Assembly (NCBI GenBank): GCA_022605955.1
Contig: JAKCOZ010000007.1
Location: 35,566,991 to 35,630,990, forward strand
Length of the DNA: 64,000 nucleotides
DNA from: Rallus limicola
Lineage: Eukaryota > Chordata > Aves > Gruiformes > Rallidae
Direction: 5' to 3'
The notes beneath the pieces were generated by a model. The model saw nothing but the letters and a program-made list of their open reading frames with translations. It was not told the origin of the DNA and made no database searches. Numbering within the stretch: the first letter of the stretch is position 1; the number at the start of each line of letters is the position of its first letter. The position numbers and the translations under genes are program-made. Below, in pieces: positions 1 to 9,931 of this stretch.

Positions 1-412
1 CTCAGTCAATTTGCAGATTACACCAAAATGGGTGGGAGTGTTGCTCTGCTCAAGGGTAGGAAGGCTCTACAAAGGACAGGCTGGATCCATGGGCTGAGCC
101 CAACTGCATGAGGTTTAACAAGGCTCAATGCCAGGTCCTCCACTTGTGTCACAACAGCCCTGTGCAATACTAGGAGCTTGGGGAGGAGTGGATGGAAAGC
201 TGCCTGGCAGAAAGGGACCTGGGGGTGTTGGATGACAGCTGGCTGAATGTGAGCCAGTACTGTGACCAGGTGGCCAAGAAGACAAACAGCATCCTGGCTT
301 GTATGAGGAACTGTGTGGCCAGCAGGACTAGGGAAGTGATTACCTCCCTGTACTAAGCTCTGGTGATGCCACACTTTAAATACTGTTCAGTTTGGCTTCT
401 CAGTACAATGGG
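1..412 (+). mobile_element. CR1 LINE fragment (ORF2 end), cut by the window edge
   Basis: The frame beginning with a degenerate KALQRTGWI continues with [34 protein letters not shown] and [19 protein letters not shown], the standard CR1 ORF2 C-terminal order. In-frame stops show decay. Homology fades near 412. The minus-strand open frame here is a shadow. Confidence 0.9.
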
Positions 413-1095
413 CAAGTATCAAGAAGCAAGTGACTCTTCCCATAAAGAAATGCTTGGCAAGGTTGGATGCTCAGGGCTAATCACTTAATTGACAACCATC
501 CTTCAGTCTCTGAGGATATCACAATTTTCACTGGACCACAGAGACATGCCACCTTAATCACCTTAATTTTATGAAATGATTGGTATTACCTGCTGCTTTG
601 TTGTTTTGGTTTTGTTTGTTTGTTTGTTTGTTTGTTTGTTTTTTCACTGCTGGAGACCACCAGGTTGGACAGATGTGAGTTTTGGAGCTCTATTGTCCTT
701 CGGGCTAAATTCTCCCTACACATTCAGATTGGCAATCTGATTACAAAACTGTCTGTGCTGAACTGCATGTTTTGCAGGGATTGGCCTGTTAGTCTCTCCT
801 TCCCTCTTACAGTACCTCCAGTGAGATTATGACTGCGATAAACATCCTGCTGCTGAGCGCTCAGATGGTGACTCCAAGACAGTTGTCACCTTGGCATGAC
901 ATCCCTTCTGTCCCTTTCTGTTGCCCACCCTGAGGTCAGCTCTCAAAACCGGCAGACCATGAAGAATTTACCATTGACATATGTTTGTGAGTCAAGTGCT
1001 CTGTTGATCCACCACAAAGTGTATGCTGAATTTCCATCTGTCACGTCCCAGCAGTTGGGCAAACTAGAGAGTTTCAGATCTGTCTGCCCAGTCCC
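413..1095. other. Intergenic, nothing recognised except a (GTTT)n run
   Basis: Ordinary mixed-composition sequence. A short (GTTT)n microsatellite lies at about 609-644. The short open frames have no recognisable homology and weak codon signal. Confidence 0.6.
609..644. repeat. (GTTT)n microsatellite
   Basis: About eight uninterrupted TTTG units follow an imperfect start. Typical simple repeat. Confidence 0.95.
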
Positions 1096-1099
1096 AGCA

Positions 1100-1900
1100 G
1101 GTGGGTACACGTATAGTTAACCTTTTCTACCTGCCCCAGGGGCAAGGTTAACCCTCTCTTAGTTAGTCTCTTTTAACGCACCATAGATTAGCTCCTGTAA
1201 TGCTCTGCTTGGTACTCAGGAGTAACAACAATTACCTAAGAGGTCCAAGCAAAGCACAACTTTACTTAACAGCCAGCAGGATTCTAAAGCTTGCAAACAA
1301 AGCTACACCACACTGTCTATTCAGAGGTAACAATTAGTACAACTTAGCAAGAGTGGAAACACTGTTACTATTATCTGCTGAGAATAAGGCTAGAAGTTGA
1401 GAGAGATTGAGGAAGAGAGAAAAAGAGAAAATAAGAAGTTATCACCACCCAGGGATCCAGAGGAGATCCTCATAAAGTTGTAGTCCTTGGATGGCAGGTG
1501 CATGCCAGATGTCCTGAATCTGCATCTTTGATGCTCCCTGGCCCCACCCTTCTGGGGAGGCCTAGCATAATTTTTTAGACTCAGTGTTGAGTTGTAGAGT
1601 GTTCTGGAAATGAGCTGGTGGGGAATGGGGTCCCAAGTGGTCATCTGACCCTGCCCCTCAACTGGGCTGATGCAGCAATGACCCCGTTCAGTGGCCTCAC
1701 ACGGGACTTTAGCAAGAAAGTGCTCTGCCTCCACAGGGCCCTACTGGGCTGTCCCTGTTCCTTACCAGGAAAGGACAGTATCCTGTTAATCAGGGTGGCT
1801 ACCCTTGCCAGCACAGTGTCCAGATGGTTTATTGGATGAGGACCCCACCTAAGGCCAACACAGCTTTTGTTCACTACTGTTCTCATCAAGGCTTTAAAAA
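1100..1900 (-). mobile_element. Possible ERV/LTR-derived segment
   Basis: The segment has the feel of an antisense LTR: AACCTTTTCTACCTGCCCCA and AAGCAAAGCACAACTTTACT at one side, and on the minus strand an AATAAACCATCTGGACAC poly(A)-like stretch near 1820-1835. I recognise the style from bird ERV sequence but cannot define ends or family. The open frames in it are not intact retroviral genes. Confidence 0.35.
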
Positions 1901-3182
1901 AAAAACAAAACTTCAGTAAAATATTTACTGATGCATTCCAATCTCCAGACCCCCCACTAAAACCAAAACACAATCTAAGACATATGGCTGCAATGTGCAA
2001 GGCAGAAGTAAGTGACACATTGCACAGCACTGTTCTGAGGCAAAAGCACAATTAAGTCTCAGGAGGCCTAACATTCATTGTGAAACAGTCTTCACAGTGC
2101 AGTGAATGCTGAGTATGTCCCCAAGAAATAACAAATGGATATACATGAAGTGTTTTAAGTGGGCTGCAACAAGGCACAGCAAAGTTGCCTTCATCCAGAG
2201 CTGCACCCTTCCAGCCAGGTGGAGCATCAGGAGGTACCACTCTGATAAGCAGTACCTTCACCTGCCTCCCAGGATTTCCTTCAGCCTCTGTCAACAGTCA
2301 GCACTTGCTCTTTCTTCTCTTTCTCTGCCTGGATTTTGGACTCTTTACTAATGTTGAAACTGCCTGAATAAATGCATATTTCATTACTCACCTGGCCTTA
2401 GCAGGTCTCACTCATCAGCATCCTCATCTTACCACACATCGCCTTGAATACTGCTAGTAGGGAACCTGACCCCTGGCTTACAGCTTCACGTCATCTCTCC
2501 GGCGTGCAGTGAAATACAGCAATGTGGTTGCAATACCTGCCAGCAAACAGCCAGCTCTCCAGAAGAAACCATTTAAAGGTATTCAGCAAAGGACTGGAGA
2601 GCAACTGACTAAAAAATAAGTCAAGCTTCACTGTCTTTCAAAACTAGAAAAGGACAGGGTTGGTGTCTCAAACTTATGGGGTTACTATTTTGTTTGGTGT
2701 CCATGGCAATGACTGTTAGATACTTTCTTTTCCCATAGAAGACCAGATGCTCAAAAACTCAGCCACCTCAGGATATTTTTCAGCATCTGGAAAATGTAGG
2801 GCTTTAAAAAAAGGAAGAGAAGTGTTTGGTGAAATAGTGGAAATGTTCACAAAAGGGCAGAGAGTTTCTACAGGGGATGAAGTTTCTGGGAAAAAGAAGG
2901 GCAGAGAAACTGAAGAGGGGGGTAAAGTAATTGATGGTGTCAAAATGGGCCAAAGAAGTGGCAGGAAAAGGGCAGATGATGACAGAGCAGAGCCAGGCCA
3001 CCTACAAGCCACCTACACAGAGGGACAGAGTGGGGCAAAGGTTCTGCTGTATGTTTTCTAGGCTGAGGCCATGTGGGTTTCTCTTAAATACAAGCTCCAG
3101 CAGTTACTTTAAATAGGTCTGCCTACTGTAATAAGGGTAAGAACAAAGGTGAAGTTTTAATTCCATTGACAATCACCCCACG
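1900..3182. other. Intergenic, nothing recognised
   Basis: Mixed sequence with a purine-rich tract at about 2800-2960 that creates opposing open frames. No repeat, promoter or exon is recognisable. Confidence 0.5.
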
Positions 3183-3360
3183 GTTGCAATATCTGACATT
3201 TAAAGTAGCTCTTTTATGGACCGATCCGATCGCCCATGAGAAATGGCAAAATAACCAAACTGATGTCTGGGTCTCTCACCATAATCTCCTTTTTCCTAGC
3301 TGTTTGATCATCCTCCCAGATCTTTCTTAAACTCTTCCAGTTTTTGGACAGCTTTTCTGA
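3183..3360 (+). repeat. Copy A of an unnamed ~185-bp repeat
   Basis: From TTGCAATATCTGACATTTAA through ATGTCTGGGTCTCTCACCAT to GGACAGCTTTTCTGA it matches 5386-5572 with small differences. No terminal inverted repeats or coding content are visible. Clear target-site duplications are not seen around this copy. Confidence 0.85.
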
Positions 3361-4834
3361 ACAGTGAGTTATTTTAATAACGACATACTGGTGCCAAGTG
3401 GAGATTTTATGTCACCTCTCTACTCCTACTCAGTATTTCCATGTGCATGTGCTTTGCAAAGACTGCATTAGTCTTTTCAGCATCAACAGCACACCATGAG
3501 TTCATGCTCAGCTGATTATGAAATCGTCTCTTCCAAGTCCTTGTGAGTCACTGACTGGCAAGATAAAATCTTCCATCCAGTTTGGTTTCCAATTTATGGT
3601 CTGTATAATATCCACGATGCTAAAGAAATGCTTGGTGATGAGATTGAACACCAAATTGTGTGAAGAGGAGATGTAATGAAATCTCCTTTCCTGAACCCCA
3701 GTGATGTTCTGGTGTCTGGGGGGAGAGTAAGCACAGAGCCTTCCCATCATGGAGCGATTGACACAGTCACTCTTCCCTACACAGTCGAGCATTTTAAGAA
3801 AGAAGGTTGGGATAATGTGGTGAGGACTCTGTCTCTCTGTCAAGCCTAAAGTAAGGCAAAAGTTTTAGAAATAAGTGGAGAAAGGGAAAAGGGAAGGAGA
3901 CACACAGTGCAGCCATGAAAGCCCTTCTTCTTCCTAGCAGACAAGGGTAAGTATTAGAGATGTTTTTGTGCTAAAAGAATAAAAAAAGATCTTGGCCACA
4001 GTTGCTTCTCACTGGCTTTGTGGTGGAACTTATTAGGTAAAATGGTGTCCTGGGCCATGAGCAGAGTGGAGAGGAGGCAGCAGGGTGGGCAGGGCAGGGC
4101 TGGTAAGGGCTGTGGGACCCCTTTGGAGTACAATAGGGCAGGTGTGGGTATACCTGAAAGGGCAGCAAAGGAATGGGGACACTGGCTGGGGCTGCCCTGT
4201 TTCCTAACCATCCTGGTAAAAGTGCAATGAAATGCTGCCCTGTATTGCTGGAACACAAGTGGACTTCTGCTATTCTAATGGCAGTGCTGTAGGAGTCGCA
4301 TACAGCACCCTGCACTGGGGTGTCCCTTCTTCTGAGTCCTTAATTTGGGTTCCCAGCTGCCAGTGTCCTCCTGTGCTCCTCTAGACTTGAGGAAATGTGC
4401 TTTTGATAGCCTGATGGCTCCCAGGATGGGCCTGGGAGCTGCAGAGGCAGGGTATTGTTTGGATTCACCCTCCTGCTGCTGTGTCTCTGTGCTCCTTCAT
4501 GGGTGTGCAGATGAGCTTTTAGTCCATTACTGAACACCCGAGGCTTGCTGCAGCTCTGCAGTCTGCCCTCGGCTCTGCCTCCTTCTCCCCACAGCCTCAG
4601 CAGTGATGTGATGCACAAGATGCTGCACAGTGCTCTGAGCCCTTCTCACACCTCAGTGTAACCCAGGCAGCCCCCAGCTCTCAGAAGAGCATGACTCAAC
4701 CATCCATGTGTACCCTCTCCCACCCTTGCTACCTATTTTAACTTTCCTCCCTCTCCCTGGACAGAAGCACCTTCTCTTTTCTAACAGCATCCTGACACTG
4801 CATGTTCACTGCTGCTCAGAGAGGTCTCATCACC
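3361..4834. other. Intergenic, nothing recognised
   Basis: Mixed composition with moderately GC-rich patches. The open frames on both strands (for instance 3954-4315 and 4340-4618) have no recognisable domain. Confidence 0.5.
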
Positions 4835-5988
4835 AGTGACCTACTGCTCAACAACATCTTAGTCAGCAACATGGGCAGTGGGACCAAGTGCACCCCCAGA
4901 AAATTCACGGATAACACCAGGCTGTGTGGTGAGGTCAACGTGCTGGAGGGAAGGAATGCCATCCAGGGGGACCTGGACAGGCTTGGATCGTGGGCCAATG
5001 CCCATCTCATGAAGTTCAATAAAGCCAAGTGTAAGGTGCTGCACATGGTTTGGCACAATCCCAAGCACAACAACAGGCTTGGCAGAAAATGGGTTGGGAG
5101 CACCCCTGAGAAGAAAGATGTAGGAGTGTATGTTGAAGAGAAATTCAACATGAGCCAGCAATGTGTGCTTGCAACCCAAAAGGCCAAACATCAAAAGGCT
5201 GCATCAAAAGGAATGTGGCCAGCAGGTCAAGGAAGGTTATTCTGCCCCTCTTTGCTCTGGTGAGACCCCACCTGGAGTACTGTGTCCAGTTCTGGGGCCT
5301 CAAACATAACCAGGACATTGAACTGTTTTATCAGATCCAAAGCAGGGCAATGAAGATGATCAGAGGGCTGGACACCTCCCCAGGATTGCAATATCTGACA
5401 TTTAAAGAAGTTCTTTTATGGACTAATCCACCCACAAGAAAAAAAAAAGAAATAGCAAAAAAAACCAAACCCTAATGTCTGGGTCTCTCACCATAATCTA
5501 TTTTTTCCCAGGTGTTTGATCATCCTCACAGATCTTTCCCGAACCCTTCCAGTTTTTTGACAGCTTTTTTGACACCACCCCTCCCTATGAGGACAGGCTG
5601 AGACTTGGGCTTGTTCAGCCTGGAGAAAATAAAAAAGCTCTGGGGATACCTTATAGCGGCCTTCCAGTACCTGAAGGGGCTACAGAAGAACTCGGGAGGG
5701 ACTTTTTATAAATGCATGTAGTGGTGAGACGAGAGGTGATGGCTATGAACTGGAAGAGGGTAGGTTTAGGCTAGATATAAGGAAGAATTTTTTCACTGTG
5801 AGGGTGGTGAGGCCCTGGCACAGGCTGCCCAGAGAATCTGTGGCTACCCCCTCCCTGGCAGTATTCAAGGCCAGGTTGGATGGGGCTTTGGGCCACCTGG
5901 TCTAGTGGAGGGTGCCCCTGTCCATGGCAGGGGGCTGGAACTAGATGATCTCTGAGGTCCCTTCCAACCCAAATCTGTGATTCTATGA
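4835..5988 (+). mobile_element. CR1 LINE, 5'-truncated, interrupted by a later insertion
   Basis: It encodes CR1 ORF2 end sequence: a decayed RT box (FTDNTRL for FADDTKL), LDRLGSWANAHLMKFNKAK, VKP-type tail with VRPHLEYCVQFWGLKHNQD and MKMIRGLD. A 189-bp repeat (5382-5570) then splits the element, and CR1 resumes with TATGAGGACAGGCTGAGAC. The 3' end is TGTGATTCTATGA at 5976-5988. Inactive. Confidence 0.93.
5382..5570 (+). repeat. Copy B of the unnamed ~185-bp repeat, inserted in CR1
   Basis: It interrupts CR1 and is bounded by GACACCTCCCC (5371-5381) and GACACCACCCC (5571-5581), which look like an 11-bp target-site duplication with one mismatch. The body matches copy A at 3183-3360, plus an A-rich interior (AAGAAAAAAAAAAGAAATAG). 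Confidence 0.85.
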
Positions 5989-6299
5989 ACCCTGTAACAA
6001 ACCCTCTAATCAAAAGCCTGCATCAGAGCTACGCTCAAGGTAGAAAGAGCTGGAGAATTCAAATGAATGCAATGGCAACTTTTTTACTAAACAGAGAAGA
6101 AAAGGGTTCTTTTTTTCCTTTTTTTGTTTGCTTTTTTTTTTTTCCTCCAAGTTTCTTTTTTCTTTTTCAGTCTCTCCTGCCTGCCACCACCACCCAGAAT
6201 ATGGGAACAGGGAAAAATCAAAAGAGGAATAAAAAAAAAACCCTCCCTAGCAGATAAATACTCTTAAAATATGCCATCACACAGTCTCCCTATAAAAAC
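5989..6299. other. Short low-complexity stretch
   Basis: T-rich and A-rich runs (about 6110-6165 and 6225-6245) between the CR1 end and the LTR-like segment. Nothing else recognised. Confidence 0.6.
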
Positions 6300-6990
6300 T
6301 CTCCAAGTGGGAGGCAGCCTGGCAGGGACTAACCAAAGTGGTTGGGTTGACCTTGGGCAGCAGCCAAATGCCCACACAGCCACTCGCTCACTCCCCCTGC
6401 AGTAGGGTGGGGGAGAGAATAGGAAGAACAGAAGTGAGAATGTTTGTACATCCAGATAAAAGAGTTTAATAAGTGAAAGAAATTAAAAAAAAACCCAAAC
6501 AACCACCTAACAAAAAAACGCAAAGCCAAAAACCAAACCCTAAACCAAACAGCCCAACCCAAAAAAGCCCAAGAAATGCAAAGGCAATCACTCATCACCT
6601 CCCACCAGCAGACCCATGCCCAGGCAGTCTCCCAGCAACGGCCACCTCAGACCACAAAAGCTGCACCGTTCTTCATCCTCTGCCCCAGATTTTATTGTTG
6701 ATGCCATATGGTATGGGATATCCTTTTGGCCAATTCAGGTCAACTGTCCCAGCTGTGTCCCCTCCCAGCTGGGGAGGCAGAGTGAAAACATAAAAGCAAG
6801 TCTTGGTGCTGTGCAAGTGCTGTTCAGCAGCAGCCAACACACAGGTCTGTTATCAACCCTGGCTTAGCCACAAATCCAGAACATAGCACCACACACACAG
6901 CTATGAGGAAGGTTAACTCCATCCCAGCCAGACCCAGCACAATCTCCACCTGTCGTTCCATACCATTAGCACCAAACTCAGGTTCTACAC
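6300..6990 (-). mobile_element. Avian ERVL-type LTR, probably solo and antisense
   Basis: GTTGACCTTGGGCAGCAGCC, GATAAAAGAGTTTAATAAG, CCATATGGTATGGGATATCC and CCAGCTGTGTCCCCTCCCAG are words of a dispersed LTR that I know from many bird genomes. ACAAATCCAGAACATAGCACC and GGTTAACTCCATCCCAGCC belong to the same element. No gag, pol or env frame is recognisable. Strand is inferred from AATAAAATCTGG on the minus strand near 6688. Confidence 0.6.
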
Positions 6991-7889
6991 TATCCAACAC
7001 AACCCCCCATCAACCATCACCTCCCTCCTCGAGCTTTGACATACACATAGACATTTTTCCCCTTGTGGGACATCCCCCAAATGTCCACAGAAGTCTAATC
7101 AATTAGTATGGTTCATGACATGTGCTCCACACGGCAGCTTTCCACACCCAGTGGTTTTGCACAGCATAACAGGATCCACTGGTAAGCAGAGCACATTGCC
7201 TTTCATTTTCTGATTGTTTATTATACTCTTGGGCCTGAGCCACATCCATAGGTGATGCTCTGAAATCTCTGCCTCCTGGCCAAACTCTATCTCTTCCAGG
7301 ACACATGGGCAGTTGGGTTCCCCATCGGAGCCTGTTGTGTGATCAGTGCTAGCCACTTACTCCACCCAGCATTGGTTGCAGCATCAGTCCCCAGGTATGG
7401 TGCTGAGCATGTTTCTCACAGCTGGTCCTGTCTAGACAGGCCTAAAGGCCACCACACAAAATATCTCCTGTGCCTTGCTTTAGGGCCTCACTTCAGAAAG
7501 TTCTTCTTTTGGGACACACCAGACAGAGGACTCACGAGCTGTTGCCCAGAACGTGCAGTCTCCCAAAACCCACTATGCCTAGGGCAGCTTGTGTTTCTCT
7601 CGTTAACCGAAGGACATTTGACTGTAACTGAACACACCCATGGGGATGTGACAATGCTGATGGAGCCATTACAAGAAGGCTGGAAACATCTATCTCAGAG
7701 GAGAAGAGAAGGAAGGTCTCCACGGAGGAGAAGAGGAGGAAGGTCTCCACACCATGGTTCCTGGAACCATGCAGGGGCTGAACGTCAGACTTGGCTCCAG
7801 GCCGGCGCTTTTATCATAGGTCTCCCAGGCAAAGCAAAACACAGTGATAAGCACTGCAGCCATCAGCCAGAGCTGACAGCTGCCCTTTA
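6991..7889. other. Upstream flank of the CpG island, nothing firmly recognised
   Basis: It may continue the LTR-related sequence. A short direct duplication, AAGGTCTCCACGGAGGAGAA next to a near copy at about 7711-7750, lies close to the CpG island edge. The + strand frame at 7339-7890 has no domain. Confidence 0.45.
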
Positions 7890-8343
7890 GAAGCCCCGGA
7901 GTTTAATGTGCCCCAAGAAGGGAGTGAGGCCAACGGCACCAGGGCCGGCAAGAGGCCGCTGAACAGCACTAAGAGCTGCGAACCCAGCCGAGCACAGACC
8001 GACCCGGCCCCCCGCTGCCCCCAGCCCCATGCCGGGTGCCGCAGGGGGGAGGAGTGCGCGGGTTGGATCCACCAGCAGCCGAGCGCCCACCCAGCCTCTG
8101 GCTCAGCCCCGCTCCCGGTGGGACGGGGGAGGGTCGGGATGAGCGAGCCGAAGAAGCCCGTAGGCTCGGGGGAACAGGCGGGAGGCGGCCGCCTCCGCCC
8201 CCTTCTCCGTCTCCCCTATTGTATAAACAGGCTGGGGCTGAAGCGGCGTGACGACAGCAGGGAAAGCCGTGATGCTAGACTAGCGTCACTCATCAACAGC
8301 ATCACCCTCTCAGACCCGTCGCTGTCAGTCACCGCGCGCCGAC

Positions 8344-8353
8344 GCGCATGCGC
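8344..8353. promoter_or_regulatory. NRF1-type palindromic site
   Basis: GCGCATGCGC is a perfect palindrome and matches the NRF1 consensus. It lies about 100 nt upstream of the E-box and YY1-like site, as is common in CpG-island promoters. An ATG inside it (8348) is also the first codon of the reading frame that runs open through exon 1. Confidence 0.7.
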
Positions 8354-8442
8354 GCCACCGCCTCTCTTTGTCTCCCTCGCTTCGCGTCCTTCTCCCCCCT
8401 CCCTTACTTCCCACCCATATCACGCGGCGGAGGCTCCGCAGT

Positions 8443-8448
8443 CACGTG
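8443..8448. promoter_or_regulatory. CACGTG E-box in GTCACGTG context
   Basis: A perfect CACGTG preceded by GT matches the USF/MYC-MAX type of E-box. It is followed at once by a GC box (GGGGGCGGTG), 15 nt before the ATGGCGGC motif. Binding is inferred from the motif only. Confidence 0.5.
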
Positions 8449-8462
8449 TCGGGGGCGGTGGC

Positions 8463-8470
8463 ATGGCGGC
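8463..8470 (+). promoter_or_regulatory. YY1-like ATGGCGGC motif, doubling as uORF start
   Basis: ATGGCGGC is the core YY1 motif typically found at or just downstream of start sites in CpG-island promoters, where it often overlaps an upstream ATG, as here. Its position suggests that transcription begins within roughly the preceding 50 nt. Confidence 0.5.
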
Positions 8471-8543
8471 GCCGAGCTGCGCCTCGCGGGCTCGTCGCGG
8501 GGTGGTGACGCGACGACGGGACGCGGGGAGGATGGGGCTGTGA
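8463..8543 (+). other. Upstream ORF in exon 1, 26 codons plus TGA
   Basis: It starts at the ATG of the YY1-like motif, encodes an Ala/Arg-rich peptide beginning MAAPSCASRA, and stops at TGA 8541-8543, inside exon 1 and ahead of the PHF20L1 start. If transcription begins upstream of 8463, it would be the first AUG met by scanning ribosomes and could damp translation. The peptide itself is probably not functional. Confidence 0.45.
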
Positions 8544-8656
8544 GGGCGGCCGCCGCGCCGGACACCCCGCGCCGCGCCGAGCGGGAGAAGCGGGCGCCGC
8601 GCCGGGGCTGCGGGCCGACACAGGCCCCGCCGCTGCCTTGCGAGTCGGAGGAGGCG

Positions 8657-9827
8657 GTAAGGAGCGCAGCGGGGGCGCGGGCGGCGGGGCGGGCGGCCCC
8701 GGGAGGTGGCCCCCTCCGGGTGGGCCCTGCGCGGCGCGGGGCTTCGGCGCCCCCTTCGCGGCGCACGGGCCTGGCGGGGCGGCGCCCGCAGCTTTCCCCG
8801 CGTCGGTCCCCGACCGCGGCCGGGGGTCCGGCGGGCCGCGGCCGCTCGCGTCCTTCCCTGGGCCTGCAGGAGCGCTTAGCCTTCGGCGGCCGGTGGCCCT
8901 CCCGCTCTCCGAGCCTGGCTGCGGAAGACCCCTTTGTGTCTTCCGCGCTCGGGGACCGGCGTGGGCTTCCTCAGGTCGGCCTTCGCCTCCGCGGCAGCTG
9001 TCCCGGATCGCGGCCCCAGCGTTGACGGGGGAGCCCCGTTTAAAACCCGGGGTTGGGATACCGCTCCTCTGGCGGTCCGGACCGAGGAGCTCTGGCCCCG
9101 CAGCCTGGCAGCCTTGTTCCTTAGTGGGTATGCAGCGGGAGCCAGCGGCCCTGCCGCGGGTCGACGAAGGTAGTAAGTGCATCAGCAAGTCGCTGTAGGA
9201 CCCGGACACAGAAGAGATTGTTTTGATGGTGACTGAATTATGAAAACTGAACAGCAAAAGGCCCTTGTGAATGAAGCTTCCTTGGTGCTGTGAGTGAGAG
9301 TCGAGGGTGCACAGAAAGGCTGAAGGTGGCCTTTTTGTGTGTTTACTCTTGGTCTTCCTAATTTCACCTTAGCTCTCCTTTGGGCTATCTTTATCTTTAC
9401 ATTTTTATTCCTGGTAAGGTATGTTTTTCTTGGCTTTGACCTTTCCCATGCCAGAGAAGAGAAACACGTTGACTCTAGGTAATTCTTAAAATTATGCTAC
9501 AAAAGGATGTCAGGGAATCACAGTGCCACACAGTTTGGATGAGCATCAGGGATTTTGTTTGTGGGGTTTGTTTGGTTTCTTTTTAGCTTCAAGTGGATGA
9601 CTTTTTGGGGCAGGGAATGAAATCTGAATGAGAACACAGTCATTGTATTTACTGCGTTCCTTGGGCCTTGGCTATGCTTCTAAAAACCCAAGCAGTTAAG
9701 GGAAAGTCAGAACAGAAGTTTCACGTCTTTTTCCATCCTCTGGATTATGTTTGCTGACTGTGACATGCTTTTTACATCATCATGTGTTTTTAATGTTGCT
9801 TTTTTATTTTTTTTTTTCCTCCCAAAG
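8657..9827 (+). other. PHF20L1 intron 1
   Basis: The intron begins GTAAGG and ends in a long T-rich tract followed by CCCAAAG. Its first ~500 nt are still CpG island; the rest is ordinary AT-rich sequence. I see no repeat or second exon in it. The long ORFs on both strands reflect the lack of stop codons in GC-rich DNA. Confidence 0.8.
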
Positions 9828-9848
9828 GTAGTGAAAAAGAAAATCAAG

Positions 9849-9931
9849 ATGAGTAAAAAGCCTCCAAATCGGCCTGGAATCACATTTGAGATTGGTGCTC
9901 GTTTGGAGGCACTGGACTATTTACAGAAATG
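9849..9931 (+). CDS. PHF20L1: PHF20L1 exon 2: start codon and N-terminal half of Tudor 1
   Basis: The whole exon is 9828-9931; 21 nt of it precede the ATG. It encodes residues 1-27 plus two bases of W28, beginning [19 protein letters not shown]24 corresponds to an aromatic residue used in the Tudor 1 methyl-lysine cage of the family. The donor is GTATGG. The seven codons before the ATG are in frame and free of stops, but homology places the start at this ATG. Confidence 0.95.

Larger units (their letters stand above)
8430..8656 (+). other. PHF20L1: PHF20L1 exon 1 (5' UTR), 5' end approximate
   Basis: The 3' edge is a strong donor, GCG|GTAAGG, with the intron starting at 8657. It joins to the acceptor at 9828 upstream of the conserved start codon. 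The 5' edge is a guess from the promoter motifs. It holds a 26-codon upstream ORF (8463-8543). Another frame is open through the entire exon and continues in phase into exon 2, so an N-terminally extended product cannot be excluded on sequence alone. Confidence 0.6.
7890..9180 (+). promoter_or_regulatory. CpG-island promoter of PHF20L1
   Basis: Base composition shifts sharply here to very GC- and CpG-rich sequence, against AT-rich flanks. Recognisable sites are an NRF1-type palindrome at 8344-8353, a CACGTG E-box at 8443-8448, a GC box at about 8450-8458 and a YY1-like ATGGCGGC at 8463-8470. They sit directly upstream of or inside the presumed exon 1. A TATAAA at 8222-8227 lies too far upstream to be the obvious core promoter. 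The pattern is that of a housekeeping, dispersed-initiation promoter. No transcription start can be fixed from sequence alone. Confidence 0.85.

Noticed and set aside
2716..3012. Opposing frames at 2716-3012 (-) and 2747-3061 (+)
   Set aside because: Both arise from a purine-rich tract that happens to lack stops; biased composition and no domain.
4802..5263. 153-codon + strand frame as a gene
   Set aside because: It is CR1 ORF2 sequence with a degenerate RT box.
1..7889. Search for upstream neighbour exons (TMEM71 in the mammalian gene order)
   Set aside because: No recognisable TMEM71 coding sequence on the minus strand; only repeats and unassigned sequence.
7339..7890. 183-codon + strand frame
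   Set aside because: It lies in LTR-flanking sequence; no domain or signal peptide and no recognisable protein.
8222..8227. TATAAA as the core promoter
   Set aside because: It lies over 200 nt upstream of the motif cluster around exon 1 in a CpG-island promoter that does not need a TATA box.
7908..8543. 211-codon + strand frame upstream of and through exon 1
   Set aside because: No homology, CpG-driven composition. Only its last 26 codons (8463-8543) are kept, as a uORF within the likely transcript.
8442..9257. 271-codon minus-strand open frame across the CpG island, and similar frames at 8404-8766 (-) and 8638-9198 (+)
   Set aside because: Long frames are expected where GC-rich DNA lacks stop codons. 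The products are Arg/Ala/Pro/Gly-rich with no domain, and they overlap the promoter, exon 1 and intron 1.
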